NCBI GenBank assembly: GCA_003278255.1
Contig: QCFZ01000001.1
Span: 1 to 64,000 of the forward strand
Reading direction: 5' to 3'
Origin: Prochlorococcus sp. AG-363-O15
GTDB lineage: Bacteria; Cyanobacteriota; Cyanobacteriia; PCC-6307; Cyanobiaceae
DNA: 64,000 nt
Made by a program: the position numbers and the translations under genes. Below are positions 29,486 through 38,860 of this stretch, piece by piece. The notes beneath the pieces were generated by a model that saw only the letters and a program-made list of their open reading frames with translations, ran no database searches and was not told the DNA's origin. How positions within the stretch are numbered: the stretch's first letter is position 1; each line of letters begins with the position of its first letter.

Positions 29486-29648
29486 AACTGATCCAAACTA
29501 ATAACTAAAGTAGAATTTTAAATTTGCATAAAAGCTTTCCAGAGGACATCTCAAATAACCTCTATATTTTCTCGTCTTTTGCAAAAAAATTACCTTAAAT
29601 CCCTGAAGCGTTAGGATTTAGCCCTAATTAAACGAATCCAGCCACTGC

Positions 29649-29951
29649 ATGGCCAAAAAGTCAATGATCGCGCGCGATGTAAAGCGCAAAAAACTGGTAG
29701 AACGCTATGCGGCCAAGCGAACCGCTCTAATGGCAGCTTTCAAAGCAGCCAAAGACCCTATGGAAAGGCTTGAAATACATCGCAAAATCCAAGCATTGCC
29801 AAGGAATAGTGCTCCCAATCGTATTAGAAACCGTTGTTGGGCTACAGGTAAACCTCGTGGTGTCTATAGAGACTTTGGGCTATGCAGAAACCAACTTCGA
29901 GCGCGGGCTCATAAAGGAGAACTACCCGGAGTGGTTAAGTCAAGTTGGTAA
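29649..29951 (+). CDS. rpsN: 30S ribosomal protein S14
   Basis: A 100-aa, very basic small-subunit protein of the long, zinc-free S14 type. It begins [21 protein letters not shown], and the conserved C-terminal block is [29 protein letters not shown]. It sits outside the main ribosomal operon between rseP and pnp, with 163 bp upstream that may hold its own promoter or leader. The 66-aa ORF inside it is a shadow. Confidence 0.97.
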   Translation: MAKKSMIARDVKRKKLVERYAAKRTALMAAFKAAKDPMERLEIHRKIQALPRNSAPNRIRNRCWATGKPRGVYRDFGLCRNQLRARAHKGELPGVVKSSW

Positions 29952-30133
29952 CTCATCAATTTTGAATTGATCCGAGAAATAGCTTTCCTTAACAACAATC
30001 CACAACAACACTCGCATTTAACCAAAGGACTATCTAGCCAAAAAGGGTCCAAATTAAGTAGTAATTCAATTTTCCTGTAAAAGGGTCCCTATCAAATGCA
30101 AGAATATTGAAAGACAAAAGGACATAAGAGCAC

Positions 30134-32299
30134 GTGCAAGGTCAGACACAGACGATCTCATTTGATGGACGGGAGATAAGACTGACTACTGGGCGATATG
30201 CGCCTCAAGCCGGTGGTTCAGTCATGGTGGAATGCGGAGACACCGCAGTCCTAGTAACTGCTACCCAAGCACCAGGGCGAGAAGGTATCGACTTCCTGCC
30301 ATTGATCTGTGACTACGAAGAGCGTCTTTATGCGGCAGGTCGAATACCTGGAAGCTTTATGAGACGAGAAGGCCGTCCTCCAGAGCGAGCCACTCTCATT
30401 TCTCGATTAATTGATCGTCCAATGCGACCATTGTTTCCTGCATGGATGAGAGATGACATTCAAATAGTTGCCACATGCCTTTCTTTGGATGAAAGAGTTC
30501 CTTCAGATGTTCTTGCTGTCACAGGAGCTTCTATGGCAACACTGCTGGCAAATATTCCATTTCACGGCCCTATGGCAGCAGTGCGAGTAGGCCTTCTTGG
30601 AGATGATTTTGTACTGAATCCCAGCTATCGAGAAATTGAAAGAGGTGATCTTGATTTAGTTGTCGCAGGAACACCCGATGGAGTTGTAATGGTTGAAGCA
30701 GGAGCAAACCAACTTACTGAGCAAGATGTAATCGAAGCAATAGATTTTGGATATGAAGCCGTTACAGAATTGATCAAAGCTCAACAAACAATTCTAAAAG
30801 AAGCAGGAATAAAACAAATAAAACCTGAAGAACCTCCCTCTGACGAAACTGTTCCTACATATCTGGAGAAAAATTGCAGCAAGGCAATTGGTGAAGTTCT
30901 CAAGCAATTTGATCAGACAAAAGAAGAGCGGGATAACAAATTAGATGCAATTAAATCAGAGACTTCAGAAACGATCGATTCTCTAAAAGAAGATAATTCA
31001 GTCCGTAAGTTGGTTTCAGGAAATAACAAATTACTTGGAAATAGTTTTAAAGCATTAACCAAAAAATTAATGCGAGAACAAATTATCAAAGAAGGCAAAA
31101 GAGTAGATGGTCGTAATCTTGACGAGGTACGTGAAATATCTGCTGCTGCTGGAGTTTTACCAAAACGTGTCCACGGCTCAGGCCTATTTCAACGAGGTCT
31201 AACCCAAGTACTTACTACTGCCACTTTAGGAACTCCTAGTGACGCACAAGAGATGGATGACTTAAATCCTAATACAGAAAAAACATATCTTCACCACTAC
31301 AATTTCCCTCCTTATTCAGTAGGCGAAACACGTCCAATGCGTACTCCAGGGAGAAGAGAAATTGGTCATGGTGCTCTTGCTGAGAGAGCAATTATTCCGG
31401 TCTTACCAGCAAAAGACACTTTCCCATATGTCTTAAGAGTTGTAAGTGAAGTTCTTAGCTCTAATGGCTCAACATCAATGGGTTCTGTATGCGGAAGCAC
31501 ACTTGCATTGATGGATGCTGGTGTACCACTCAAAGCTCCAGTTAGTGGTGCAGCAATGGGCTTAATCAAAGAAGGCAAAGAAGTAAGAATTCTTACTGAT
31601 ATCCAAGGGATAGAAGATTTTCTAGGAGATATGGATTTCAAAGTAGCCGGTACAGAAAAAGGAATTACAGCCCTTCAAATGGACATGAAAATCAGTGGTC
31701 TTGCATTGCCAACAATTGCAGAGGCAATAAACCAAGCACGTCCTGCAAGAATGCACATTCTTGAAAAAATGTTAGAAGCTATTCAGGCACCTAGAGAAAA
31801 CCTTTCTCCTCATGCACCTCGCCTTCTAAGTTTCAGAATTGATCCTGAACTTATCGGAACTGTAATTGGTCCTGGTGGCAGAACAATTAAAGGAATTACA
31901 GAAAGAACAAACACCAAAATCGATATCGAAGATGGAGGAATAGTTACTATCGCATCCCACGATGGTGCTGCTGCAGAGGGTGCTCAACGTATCATTGAAG
32001 GCCTTACCCGAAAAGTTAACGAAGGAGAAGTATTCACAGGGTCAATTACAAGAATTATTCCAATAGGTGCATTTGTAGAAATACTTCCAGGGAAAGAGGG
32101 GATGATACATATCTCTCAACTCTCAGAAGCACGTGTAGAAAAAGTTGAAGATGTTGTGAAGGTTGGAGATGAAGTAACTGTGCGTGTAAGAGAAATAGAT
32201 AATCGTGGAAGAATCAATTTAACCCTGAGAGGAGTTCCCCAAAATGGAGATGATCCTCACACTCCTTCCATGCCAACACCAGTTGCACCTTTAATATAA
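30134..32299 (+). CDS. pnp: polynucleotide phosphorylase
   Basis: 3'-to-5' phosphorolytic exoribonuclease of 721 aa. There are two RNase PH domains (about residues 1-230 and 310-550) with an alpha-helical linker between. The KH domain contains [18 protein letters not shown], and the S1 domain [20 protein letters not shown]. The start is GTG at 30134. The 182-bp upstream region is free of genes, and in other bacteria the pnp leader is a site of autoregulation. Confidence 0.97.
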   Translation: MQGQTQTISFDGREIRLTTGRYAPQAGGSVMVECGDTAVLVTATQAPGREGIDFLPLICDYEERLYAAGRIPGSFMRREGRPPERATLISRLIDRPMRPLFPAWMRDDIQIVATCLSLDERVPSDVLAVTGASMATLLANIPFHGPMAAVRVGLLGDDFVLNPSYREIERGDLDLVVAGTPDGVVMVEAGANQLTEQDVIEAIDFGYEAVTELIKAQQTILKEAGIKQIKPEEPPSDETVPTYLEKNCSKAIGEVLKQFDQTKEERDNKLDAIKSETSETIDSLKEDNSVRKLVSGNNKLLGNSFKALTKKLMREQIIKEGKRVDGRNLDEVREISAAAGVLPKRVHGSGLFQRGLTQVLTTATLGTPSDAQEMDDLNPNTEKTYLHHYNFPPYSVGETRPMRTPGRREIGHGALAERAIIPVLPAKDTFPYVLRVVSEVLSSNGSTSMGSVCGSTLALMDAGVPLKAPVSGAAMGLIKEGKEVRILTDIQGIEDFLGDMDFKVAGTEKGITALQMDMKISGLALPTIAEAINQARPARMHILEKMLEAIQAPRENLSPHAPRLLSFRIDPELIGTVIGPGGRTIKGITERTNTKIDIEDGGIVTIASHDGAAAEGAQRIIEGLTRKVNEGEVFTGSITRIIPIGAFVEILPGKEGMIHISQLSEARVEKVEDVVKVGDEVTVRVREIDNRGRINLTLRGVPQNGDDPHTPSMPTPVAPLI

Positions 32300-32308
32300 A
32301 TAGTTAGA

Positions 32309-33223
32309 TTAGACCACAAAATCAGGATCTATCTCTTTAAGCTTCTTCAAGGTTATATTACAAATAGATGAATGACATAAGCCATGGCTTGCAATCAAAA
32401 AACCATTTTGGAGCAAATCACCATTATTGTATTCAAGTGAACGACCATCTGCATGAGTAAAATCCCCTCCAGCCGCCTGAATGACTATATCTGGAGCAGC
32501 CATATCCCAATCTTTTGGGGCAGTTTTACCAGAAAGAGAAAAATAAATATCAGCTTCTCCTCTCAATATTGATGCAATCTTACAACCAACACTTCCTACA
32601 GATTTTGTACCTCCAAAAGTAAAACTACTTATAAGTTTTTCAAGCTTTTCATTCCGATGATTTCTGCTTGAAACAAGAATTAACTCAGAAAGTTCTGTCC
32701 TCTTACTAAAGTTTAATTTTTTTATTGTTCCTAACCGATCTTCACACCAGGCTCCCTTCCCAACAACTCCTATCCATAGCTCTTCTAATTCAGGAATTAA
32801 CACAATCCCAAATATAGGCTTATTGTCTCGCAAAAGCGCAAGATGAACTGCATATTCACCAGTCCCTTGCAAAAAATCTTTAGTTCCATCTAGAGGGTCA
32901 AGAATCCATAACCACTCTTTATTTATTGGCATCCCTTTTTTGTACGAATCCTTAGCGGTTTCCTCACTTAACAATTCCCATCCTGCTAAAGGGAAATGAT
33001 TTTGCAATCCATCTATCAACCAACTATTAACCGCAAGATCTGCTGCTGATACTGGGCCATCTCCACCATCTTCAACATCAAGCGCCTTTGAGAACCCATA
33101 AGGAGGTTGATCTCCTCTTGCATAAGCACGAAGAATATCTGCTGCTCCCCAACTAAGGTTTCTAATACGGTCCAAAAGATCCCCAATTTTCACTTCTTTA
33201 GGAAGAACAATTTCGCTTGGCAT
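32309..33223 (-). CDS. cysQ: CysQ-like 3'(2'),5'-bisphosphate nucleotidase
   Basis: Inositol-monophosphatase-fold enzyme that probably removes PAP formed in sulfate assimilation; 304 aa. Metal-binding motifs are WELLSEETAKD, WILDPLDGTKDFLQGTGEYAVHL and DWDMAAPDIVIQAAGG. The start codon shares the CATG at 33221-33224 with rsmI on the other strand. An inositol phosphatase activity cannot be excluded. Confidence 0.9.
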   Translation of the reverse strand: MPSEIVLPKEVKIGDLLDRIRNLSWGAADILRAYARGDQPPYGFSKALDVEDGGDGPVSAADLAVNSWLIDGLQNHFPLAGWELLSEETAKDSYKKGMPINKEWLWILDPLDGTKDFLQGTGEYAVHLALLRDNKPIFGIVLIPELEELWIGVVGKGAWCEDRLGTIKKLNFSKRTELSELILVSSRNHRNEKLEKLISSFTFGGTKSVGSVGCKIASILRGEADIYFSLSGKTAPKDWDMAAPDIVIQAAGGDFTHADGRSLEYNNGDLLQNGFLIASHGLCHSSICNITLKKLKEIDPDFVV

Positions 33224-34109
33224 GATCGATTTAAAAAATAATGTCGGTTCTAATGATCTTATTGAACCTGCACCTGGAGTCCTCTACATAGTTGGTACAC
33301 CTATTGGGCATCTGGGAGATCTATCGCCAAGGGCACAGTCACTCCTTACCAACGTTTCAGCTATCGCATGTGAGGACACGCGTCACAGCAGGAAGTTAAT
33401 AAGCAAATTTAGAACTAAAGCACTTTTAATAAGTTTTCATAGGCATAATGCACAAAGCCGACTACCAACACTTCTTGAGTTACTAAAAACAGGAAAAAGC
33501 CTGGCTTTAATTAGCGATGCAGGTCTTCCAGGAATAAGTGATCCTGGTGAAGAGCTTGTTTCAGCGACCAGAGAGGCAGGGCTTCAAGTTATTTGTATCC
33601 CAGGACCATGTGCTGCCACAACAGCTTTAGTTTGTAGTGGACTTCCTTCTGGAAGATTTTGTTTTGAAGGTTTTTTGCCGCCTAAAGGCAGTAAAAGGGC
33701 AAAACTTCTAAAAGAAATTTCACAAGAAGAAAGAACAACTGTTTTATATGAATCCCCACATCGATTAATTCAACTACTCAAAGAACTAATTACTATCTGC
33801 GGAGCAAAAAGGTCCTTATATGTTGCCAGAGAATTAACTAAGCGCCATGAACAACACATTGGGCCAACAATTGGAATTGCGTTAAAATATTTTCTAGAAA
33901 ATGAACCTATAGGGGAATGCACAATCATATTGGGAGGAGCAGAAAAAAAATTGAATATTGAAATCAGCGAGCCAGAGTTGCTTAAAAAAATGCATGCTTT
34001 AATAGATGAAGGATTAAGCACTAATGAAAGTGCAAGATTGATTTCTAAAGAAGAAGGTTTATCAAAGAGATTTCTCTACAGACTTTTACATCAAAAAGAC
34101 ATCTCCTAG
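33222..34109 (+). CDS. rsmI: 16S rRNA 2'-O-ribose methyltransferase I (C1402)
   Basis: SAM-dependent methyltransferase of the tetrapyrrole-methylase fold, 295 aa. Motifs are GVLYIVGTPIGHLGDLSPRA, ACEDTRHSRKLISKF, LALISDAGLPGISDPGEELV and FEGFLPPKGSKR. It modifies the ribosomal decoding centre, as in E. coli RsmI. The ATG overlaps the cysQ start on the opposite strand; a later in-frame start would also leave the GVLYIVG motif intact. Confidence 0.94.
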   Translation: MIDLKNNVGSNDLIEPAPGVLYIVGTPIGHLGDLSPRAQSLLTNVSAIACEDTRHSRKLISKFRTKALLISFHRHNAQSRLPTLLELLKTGKSLALISDAGLPGISDPGEELVSATREAGLQVICIPGPCAATTALVCSGLPSGRFCFEGFLPPKGSKRAKLLKEISQEERTTVLYESPHRLIQLLKELITICGAKRSLYVARELTKRHEQHIGPTIGIALKYFLENEPIGECTIILGGAEKKLNIEISEPELLKKMHALIDEGLSTNESARLISKEEGLSKRFLYRLLHQKDIS

Positions 34110-34164
34110 ATGCCCTTTTCTATTACAATAGTCAAAACTAATTTTATTCGGGCATTCTAGGAAA

Positions 34165-34395
34165 ATGTTACTTCGATTGAGATTACTTGCAATGAGTTTT
34201 GGAAGTGGTGCCCTTTTACTCTTGGTTCTTTGTCTTGGAGCACAAAATCTGAATGAGAGACATAAATTAAATCTAGGATTTGCTAAGTCTGCACCTCTTC
34301 CTTCAGGATTTTTAATAGGGATATCAATTGTTATTGGTGTAATAAGTGGAGGAAGCACTACCGCATTATTGATTCAACCTCCTCATGAAGATTAA
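34165..34395 (+). CDS. small two-helix membrane protein, unrecognised
   Basis: A 76-aa protein with two hydrophobic segments (LLAMSFGSGALLLLVLCLG and SGFLIGISIVIGVISGGST) joined by a charged loop. I do not recognise the family, although small proteins like this are conserved in picocyanobacteria. It follows rsmI after 55 bp on the same strand. ATG at 34192 is an alternative start that would shorten the basic N-terminus. Confidence 0.6.
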   Translation: MLLRLRLLAMSFGSGALLLLVLCLGAQNLNERHKLNLGFAKSAPLPSGFLIGISIVIGVISGGSTTALLIQPPHED

Positions 34396-34410
34396 ATCAA
34401 AGAAACATAC

Positions 34411-35253
34411 TTAAGCATCTAAAGCCACAACTGCCCCATCGACAAGCAAACGAGTAACTCCTCTAGCCAAAAGAAAAGGTTTTGAAAGCTTGAAAATTGT
34501 AGTGTTAGGAATTTTTATGACTCTTTGATTTCTTCCACAATGACGCTTTGCTGAACGTTGATTAACAAATAAGCGAAGCACCTGTCTTTCTTGATCTCCT
34601 TCTGAAAGGAATCCAAGTTCAGGGAAATCCTTTAATAGTCTTATATCAAGTTCCACTGTCTTATCTACCAACATATAAACTGTTTCAGGTAAAACATCTC
34701 CAGAAATAGACTCACATCCCAAATCTTGTTGAGCATGCGAATTAAAGCTTGTAGTAAGAGGTACAATTTCTTGAAAAACCTCTGAAGAAGAATCATTCTC
34801 TAAGTCTGGCTCAGGTAATTCATCATTAGAAGAATCGTCATCAGAACTAGATCCAAAGTCATCCGCATCATCAAGTGCAAGAGGCCCTGAGGCTTCTTTC
34901 TCTAAGTCCACGTCAATTCCAGTGACGACTTCTTCATCAATAGGCCTTGCAATCTTATCGCCTGGATTTTTATTTTTATCAAAATCTTCTTTCGTAAATC
35001 CAACTTTTTCCAAAGGTTTCTGATTAGGTGCATCCAATGAATCACTAATTCCAGAGTTCTTTATTAAATCTCCTCTAGAGCGAAAGGCCTTTAGAGCGGT
35101 ATATTCATCTTGCGGCAATAAAGCTTTTACCGTCCGATTGACTGTATTTGCACTACAGCCGTATGACTCAGCCAAACTTATGGTGGACTTACCAGAGCGG
35201 TAACCCTCCACAAGCTCTCTCTTTTGACTCTCAGTCAGCCGGATGCCCGCCAT
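34411..35253 (-). CDS. HTH-domain protein with acidic linker
   Basis: About 280 aa. The N-terminal ~65 residues (MAGIRLTESQKRELVEGYRS, then SLAESYGCSANTVNRTVKALL) form a Hin/transposase-like helix-turn-helix, as in some small DNA-binding regulators. A very acidic, serine-rich linker follows (DDADDFGSSSDDDSSNDELP). The C-terminal ~110 residues are mixed and end in the hydrophobic LLVDGAVVALDA. I moved the start to ATG at 35253, because the track's 35310 start runs up to the tRNA gene. The role is unknown. Confidence 0.72.
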   Translation of the reverse strand: MAGIRLTESQKRELVEGYRSGKSTISLAESYGCSANTVNRTVKALLPQDEYTALKAFRSRGDLIKNSGISDSLDAPNQKPLEKVGFTKEDFDKNKNPGDKIARPIDEEVVTGIDVDLEKEASGPLALDDADDFGSSSDDDSSNDELPEPDLENDSSSEVFQEIVPLTTSFNSHAQQDLGCESISGDVLPETVYMLVDKTVELDIRLLKDFPELGFLSEGDQERQVLRLFVNQRSAKRHCGRNQRVIKIPNTTIFKLSKPFLLARGVTRLLVDGAVVALDA

Positions 35254-35321
35254 CTGATGCAATTTCCAAGCATCCAACCATAAACGGCCAGCCCTCGAAA
35301 TGATTGTCAAAATGATTTTCT

Positions 35322-35395
35322 GCTCCCTTAGCTCAGCTGGATAGAGCAGCTGCCTTCTAAGCAGCCGGTCGTTGGTTCGAATCCAACAGGGGGCG
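35322..35395 (+). tRNA. tRNA-Arg (anticodon TCT)
   Basis: The 74 nt fold into a full cloverleaf. The acceptor stem GCTCCCT pairs with AGGGGGC with one T-G wobble. The D arm is GCTCAGCTGGATAGAGC, the anticodon stem GCTGC/GCAGC with loop CTTCTAA, and the T arm GTTGG TTCGAAT CCAAC. The anticodon is TCT, reading AGA/AGG. CCA is not encoded. It lies just upstream of the HTH gene on the opposite strand. Confidence 0.97.
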
Positions 35396-35684
35396 TATTT
35401 TCAACCATTCCTATTTTCGAAGCACATAAATAAAAGTATTTATAAAAATAGAGACACTAGATTTTTCATATATAAACAAAGAATCTTGTCTCATTTACTA
35501 TGCTTTAAAGAGATTTGCTAAACATTTTTAATCCAACTAATTCTGGTACAAACACAAAAAAATAATTTAAATACTTAATACCTAAAGAGCTTATACGCAA
35601 TCATTTGCAACACTTGCGACAAACAAATTAAGAAAAATAGCCAAATTATGGTCAAATAATTATGGACATAGGGTAATTATTGAC
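35396..35684 (+). other. AT-rich intergenic region after tRNA-Arg
   Basis: These 289 bases have no ORF of credible length on either strand. The composition is very AT-rich. No perfect inverted repeat, integrase core site or tRNA fragment was seen. It probably contains the promoter of the class II aldolase gene. Confidence 0.5.
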
Positions 35685-36371
35685 ATGAGCGAACTAATCA
35701 AAAAGTTCAATAGTTGGAGGGAAGGTCTTGTCCTAAGAAAACAATTAATTGATACTGCAGGAGAAATTAATGGGTTAGGTATAAATCAAGGAAAGTCTGG
35801 AAATCTATCGATAAGAATACCAGGAGGAATGTTAATTACTCCTGGTTCTATTTCATATCAGAAAATTAAACCATATGATCTAGTAGCCCTTGATCTAAAT
35901 GGCAATGCTATTAAGAGTAAAAACAAAGGTTTCCCAAAAAGGCCTTCAAGTGAATGGAAGCTTCATGCAGAAATATATCACAATAGAACTGAAGTAAATG
36001 CAATTATTCATTGTCATTCAATAAATGCAACTGCACTTTCTTGTCATAATAAAGAAATAACAAGTTTCCACTATATGACTGCTATTGCTGGTGGTAAAAC
36101 TATTCGTTGTGCTGAATATGCAACATTTGGGAGCAGTGATCTGCCCAAAAAAACATTAAAGGCTCTCGAAGGGCGCCTAGCTTGTTTATTAGCCCACCAT
36201 GGTCAAATAGCAATAGCTCCTAGCCTAGAAAAAGCATTGGAAATAGCAATAGAAGTCGAGACATTATCAAATATTTATCTAAAGGCATTACAGATAGGTC
36301 CACCAAACAATATTGATTCCAACGAAATGGAAAAGGTCATAGAAAAATTTAATCTCATTAACTATAAATAG
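35685..36371 (+). CDS. class II aldolase/adducin family protein
   Basis: A 228-aa zinc-dependent aldolase-fold protein. Characteristic pieces are GLGINQGKSGNLSIRIPGGMLITPGSI, WKLHAEIYHNRTEVNAIIHCHS (HxH metal ligands) and LLAHHGQIAIAPSLEKALEIA. Relatives include fuculose-1-phosphate aldolase, ribulose-phosphate 4-epimerase and MtnB. The substrate cannot be assigned. It stands alone in an AT-rich region beside tRNA-Arg, without salvage-pathway genes nearby. Confidence 0.88.
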   Translation: MSELIKKFNSWREGLVLRKQLIDTAGEINGLGINQGKSGNLSIRIPGGMLITPGSISYQKIKPYDLVALDLNGNAIKSKNKGFPKRPSSEWKLHAEIYHNRTEVNAIIHCHSINATALSCHNKEITSFHYMTAIAGGKTIRCAEYATFGSSDLPKKTLKALEGRLACLLAHHGQIAIAPSLEKALEIAIEVETLSNIYLKALQIGPPNNIDSNEMEKVIEKFNLINYK

Positions 36372-36390
36372 TAATAAAAAATCCATACAA

Positions 36391-36693
36391 TTAATTTGGC
36401 GGGACTATCTTCTTAAGAGAAATAGCAATCTCTTCACATCTAGTAGATCTCAGTAGAATAGATTCAGAACTCCTCACTTCTACTTGCAGCTGTGATTTAC
36501 TTGAAGATAGCAAAGAAATTATCACCTTAACTAGTGGTTTAGAAAGATCACGTGAGGGTGAAGTTTCTGCATAAACCTGCTTTTGACTAGAAAATTTTTG
36601 AACTACATCAAGTCCTAATTCTCTTAAGGAAGCATCAAAAATACCTAGCAAAGATTTCGAGTTAGAAAAACTAGTCCAGGAGAAAGCGGCCAT
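36391..36693 (-). CDS. hypothetical protein, unrecognised
   Basis: A 100-aa protein without a signal peptide or membrane helix. The N-terminus MAAFSWTSFSNSKSLLGIF is followed by an alternating hydrophobic pattern (VKVIISLLSSSKSQLQVEV) suggesting beta strands. It is convergent with the aldolase gene, 19 bp apart. The start ATG at 36693 is followed upstream by an AT-rich promoter-like region. I cannot name a family. Confidence 0.55.
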   Translation of the reverse strand: MAAFSWTSFSNSKSLLGIFDASLRELGLDVVQKFSSQKQVYAETSPSRDLSKPLVKVIISLLSSSKSQLQVEVRSSESILLRSTRCEEIAISLKKIVPPN

Positions 36694-36946
36694 TAAAAAT
36701 TATTTTTTTTTGTAATTCAAACTCTTTATATACATGTCTCGGTCAAGAAAACAAGAAGCACTTTCCAAAAGCAACTTTTTATACAATTGTCTATTTCATC
36801 ATTATCTCTATAGCGCAGAATATGAAGAAATACAATTCTAAAAATAACAAAGCCTAATAAATACTAAATCATCCAATCAACAAATTATAAAGTGGATTGA
36901 TCGCTAAGGATGCGTTTAACTGTAAATTAAATACACCCTTAGTTCC
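36694..36946 (+). other. AT-rich divergent intergenic region
   Basis: These 253 bases separate the divergent hypothetical (minus) and membrane-hypothetical (plus) genes, so they should contain both promoters. No ORF, tRNA or clear hairpin was seen. The last bases run GTAAATTAAATACACCC before the downstream ATG. Confidence 0.45.
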
Positions 36947-37621
36947 ATGGCTTACTCTGAAGCTGAAGTCCTTGCAGGCGGCCTAGCTCATATCCCAGTA
37001 GCAGTGGGGATTTTAATCTTCATCAACAATATTATCAAAATACGTACTTATAATTCCACTGAACTTGTAAAGCAAGATAAACAGAATACTACTAATATTT
37101 TGAAAAAGAAAAATCCTGTAGACCAAGAAAGAAGTTACTTGAATAAAGATGCTCTGAATTCCGAGATTAATCTTCAAGAAAAGGAAGTGAATCTAACTAT
37201 GACAGAAGAAGCAAATTTAGAAGAAGAAAGTATTTATACAAAAACAACTGAAAGGGAACTACAAACAAATTCAAATGTTCAAAATCAAAGTTTAGAAGAG
37301 CAGGCTCTATTCGAAAGGAGCCTTCAAGAAAAAGCAAATCAAATTGAAGTCGAAGAAATACTTAGAGAATCAAAATCACCTTTTACAAAAAAAGAAAGTG
37401 CTCAAGCAAGTAATTATAAAAAACTCAAATATCTTAATCCATGGAACATTGCTGCTCTGTCTTTACTATTTTTTAGTGGGGGAGCAATTATTCTTTTTGA
37501 AGAAGGCATCCCCCTCAAACATATAAAACAAAATTCTCAAGAGGGCATAAGCAATGAAATAATTATGAAATCTAATCCTCTTCTAAGTTTAGTATCAATC
37601 AACAAGAAGAGGGCTTCTTAA
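36947..37621 (+). CDS. two-helix membrane protein with charged, glutamate-rich middle; unrecognised
   Basis: A 224-aa protein with an N-terminal hydrophobic segment (HIPVAVGILIFINNIIKI) and a second one near residues 163-182 (IAALSLLFFSGGAIILF). Between them is a long Glu/Gln/Lys/Asn-rich stretch (residues 35-150) likely to be helical or disordered. No family is recognised. Such low-complexity composition makes homology searches unreliable. It is flanked by other small membrane proteins, but no operon partner is obvious. Confidence 0.55.
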   Translation: MAYSEAEVLAGGLAHIPVAVGILIFINNIIKIRTYNSTELVKQDKQNTTNILKKKNPVDQERSYLNKDALNSEINLQEKEVNLTMTEEANLEEESIYTKTTERELQTNSNVQNQSLEEQALFERSLQEKANQIEVEEILRESKSPFTKKESAQASNYKKLKYLNPWNIAALSLLFFSGGAIILFEEGIPLKHIKQNSQEGISNEIIMKSNPLLSLVSINKKRAS

Positions 37622-37681
37622 AAAGGGTATACTCTAATGACTAAAATCGAATAATATTCCCTTGCGTGTAAGTTTAATTTC

Positions 37682-37948
37682 TTATTCTCTACCTACATTA
37701 TAGATAAAGTCTTGAAAAGATGGATTATAAAAATAAAGCAGTACCGCAATGAGCAACAAAATATTTAGGCCTATCACAATTGAACCTATAACCATTCTTT
37801 GCCTTTTGCCAGGCATTCTGTATTTCAAACCTGCAGGCAAATTAAGCAATACTTCTTGTTTCTCTTCTGATTTAGGACTAACTTCATTTGAAAAAAAGCC
37901 CTTCTTAGAATTTGAAGCGTTATTAGGGGATCGCTTTTGCTCTTCCAT
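37682..37948 (-). CDS. small single-helix membrane protein, unrecognised
   Basis: An 88-aa protein. A disordered, charged N-terminus (residues 1-45) precedes GLKYRMPGKRQRMV, one membrane helix (IGSIVIGLNILLLIAVLLYFY) and a short tail. The positive residues before the helix predict the N-terminus in the cytoplasm. It is probably conserved among picocyanobacteria, but I cannot assign a family. It is convergent with the preceding membrane-hypothetical gene. Confidence 0.55.
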   Translation of the reverse strand: MEEQKRSPNNASNSKKGFFSNEVSPKSEEKQEVLLNLPAGLKYRMPGKRQRMVIGSIVIGLNILLLIAVLLYFYNPSFQDFIYNVGRE

Positions 37949-38010
37949 AACTTAAAAAAGATCCATTGGTAAAGGATAAATGGAAAACTTCTAAAGAAAA
38001 TAAACTCGTA

Positions 38011-38406
38011 TTAGAGACCTTGGCAAAGTTGCATTACTTCTTTAAGAATGTTCTCAGAGAACATTCCAGGACCAAAACCCAACTGACTCATAATCAAATC
38101 TGCCTCCAGTCCAAGTATTCGAGTTTGACATGGATAATTTTCCTGGGATCCAGCGAAACGCTGAAGCCCTTCAGCCCTAAACAAAGCCTCAGCACAAACA
38201 CCCTCTTCACCCAAACGTAAACATCTTTCTGCTAGTGGGTCCAATCCTTTTAATCGAAAATCAGCAAATGCACAAAAATTAGTTTGAAGGCCTATTCCAC
38301 CAAAAATAAGCAAGAGAGCAAGATTTCTATTAATCAAACGCCAACGAGATTTTTTTAAGAATGCCTCGCATTTGTCTGATAAAAAATGCAAGGTGCCTAA
38401 TTGCAT
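38011..38406 (-). CDS. exported cysteine-containing hypothetical protein
   Basis: About 131 aa from ATG at 38406; the track extends 24 residues further. A basic start and hydrophobic segment (NLALLLIFGGIGLQTNFCAFA) look like a signal peptide. The mature region has cysteines at spaced positions (AERCLRLGEEGVCAEAL, ENYPCQTRI, VMQLCQGL) that could form disulfides in the periplasm or lumen. No family is recognised. Confidence 0.55.
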   Translation of the reverse strand: MQLGTLHFLSDKCEAFLKKSRWRLINRNLALLLIFGGIGLQTNFCAFADFRLKGLDPLAERCLRLGEEGVCAEALFRAEGLQRFAGSQENYPCQTRILGLEADLIMSQLGFGPGMFSENILKEVMQLCQGL

Positions 38407-38591
38407 TCGCCCAACACCTTTGAAACTACAAGGCTTTTCGCACTGTCTTGACAGGTGAAACCTTGAATAACAGCCCATAACGAAGCCCTATTAAAAGACG
38501 CCCTTTTAAACAAGATCAATCAAATGTCAACTGAAAGTGCATTTAAAAGCAATTTACTGACATACTCTGTGGGAGAAAATCAATTTTACGG

Positions 38592-38804
38592 ATGTACTTC
38601 GACTTCCACGCCGTTGCAGCCCTTCTTCACACTGCAATTCCCCTTGCCGCCGGGGCTGCAGGTGTCGGATATTTTGTCATGCGCTCAAAAGGTATAGGTT
38701 TTGGCACCTCACACCTCCTTGTAGGTTTGCCAATGTTTGCAGTAGGTGCAGCCGCAGCAGCCTTGTATTACCTCACAAGTGGAGATGCTTCCTACGCGTT
38801 CTAG
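38592..38804 (+). CDS. small two-helix membrane protein, unrecognised
   Basis: A 70-aa, alanine- and glycine-rich protein with two hydrophobic helices (VAALLHTAIPLAAGAAGVGYFVM and LLVGLPMFAVGAAAAALYYL). The codon use is GC-richer than its surroundings, which suggests a conserved and well-expressed gene. It is followed by the perfect inverted repeat at 38861-38913, probably its terminator. Its function is unknown. Confidence 0.65.
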   Translation: MYFDFHAVAALLHTAIPLAAGAAGVGYFVMRSKGIGFGTSHLLVGLPMFAVGAAAAALYYLTSGDASYAF

Positions 38805-38860
38805 AAAAAGAACTACAACTAAAAATCTAAATAGAGCGATTAACTCTGTCTAAGTCTGTT

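Noticed and set aside
29955-29971. Small hairpin ATCAATT/AATTGAT after rpsN
   Set aside because: Only 7 bp and all but one AT pairs per arm, without a following T-run. Too weak to call a terminator.
35322-35395. tRNA-Arg as an integration site for an island
   Set aside because: No repeated tRNA 3' fragment, integrase or phage gene was found in the following 4 kb.
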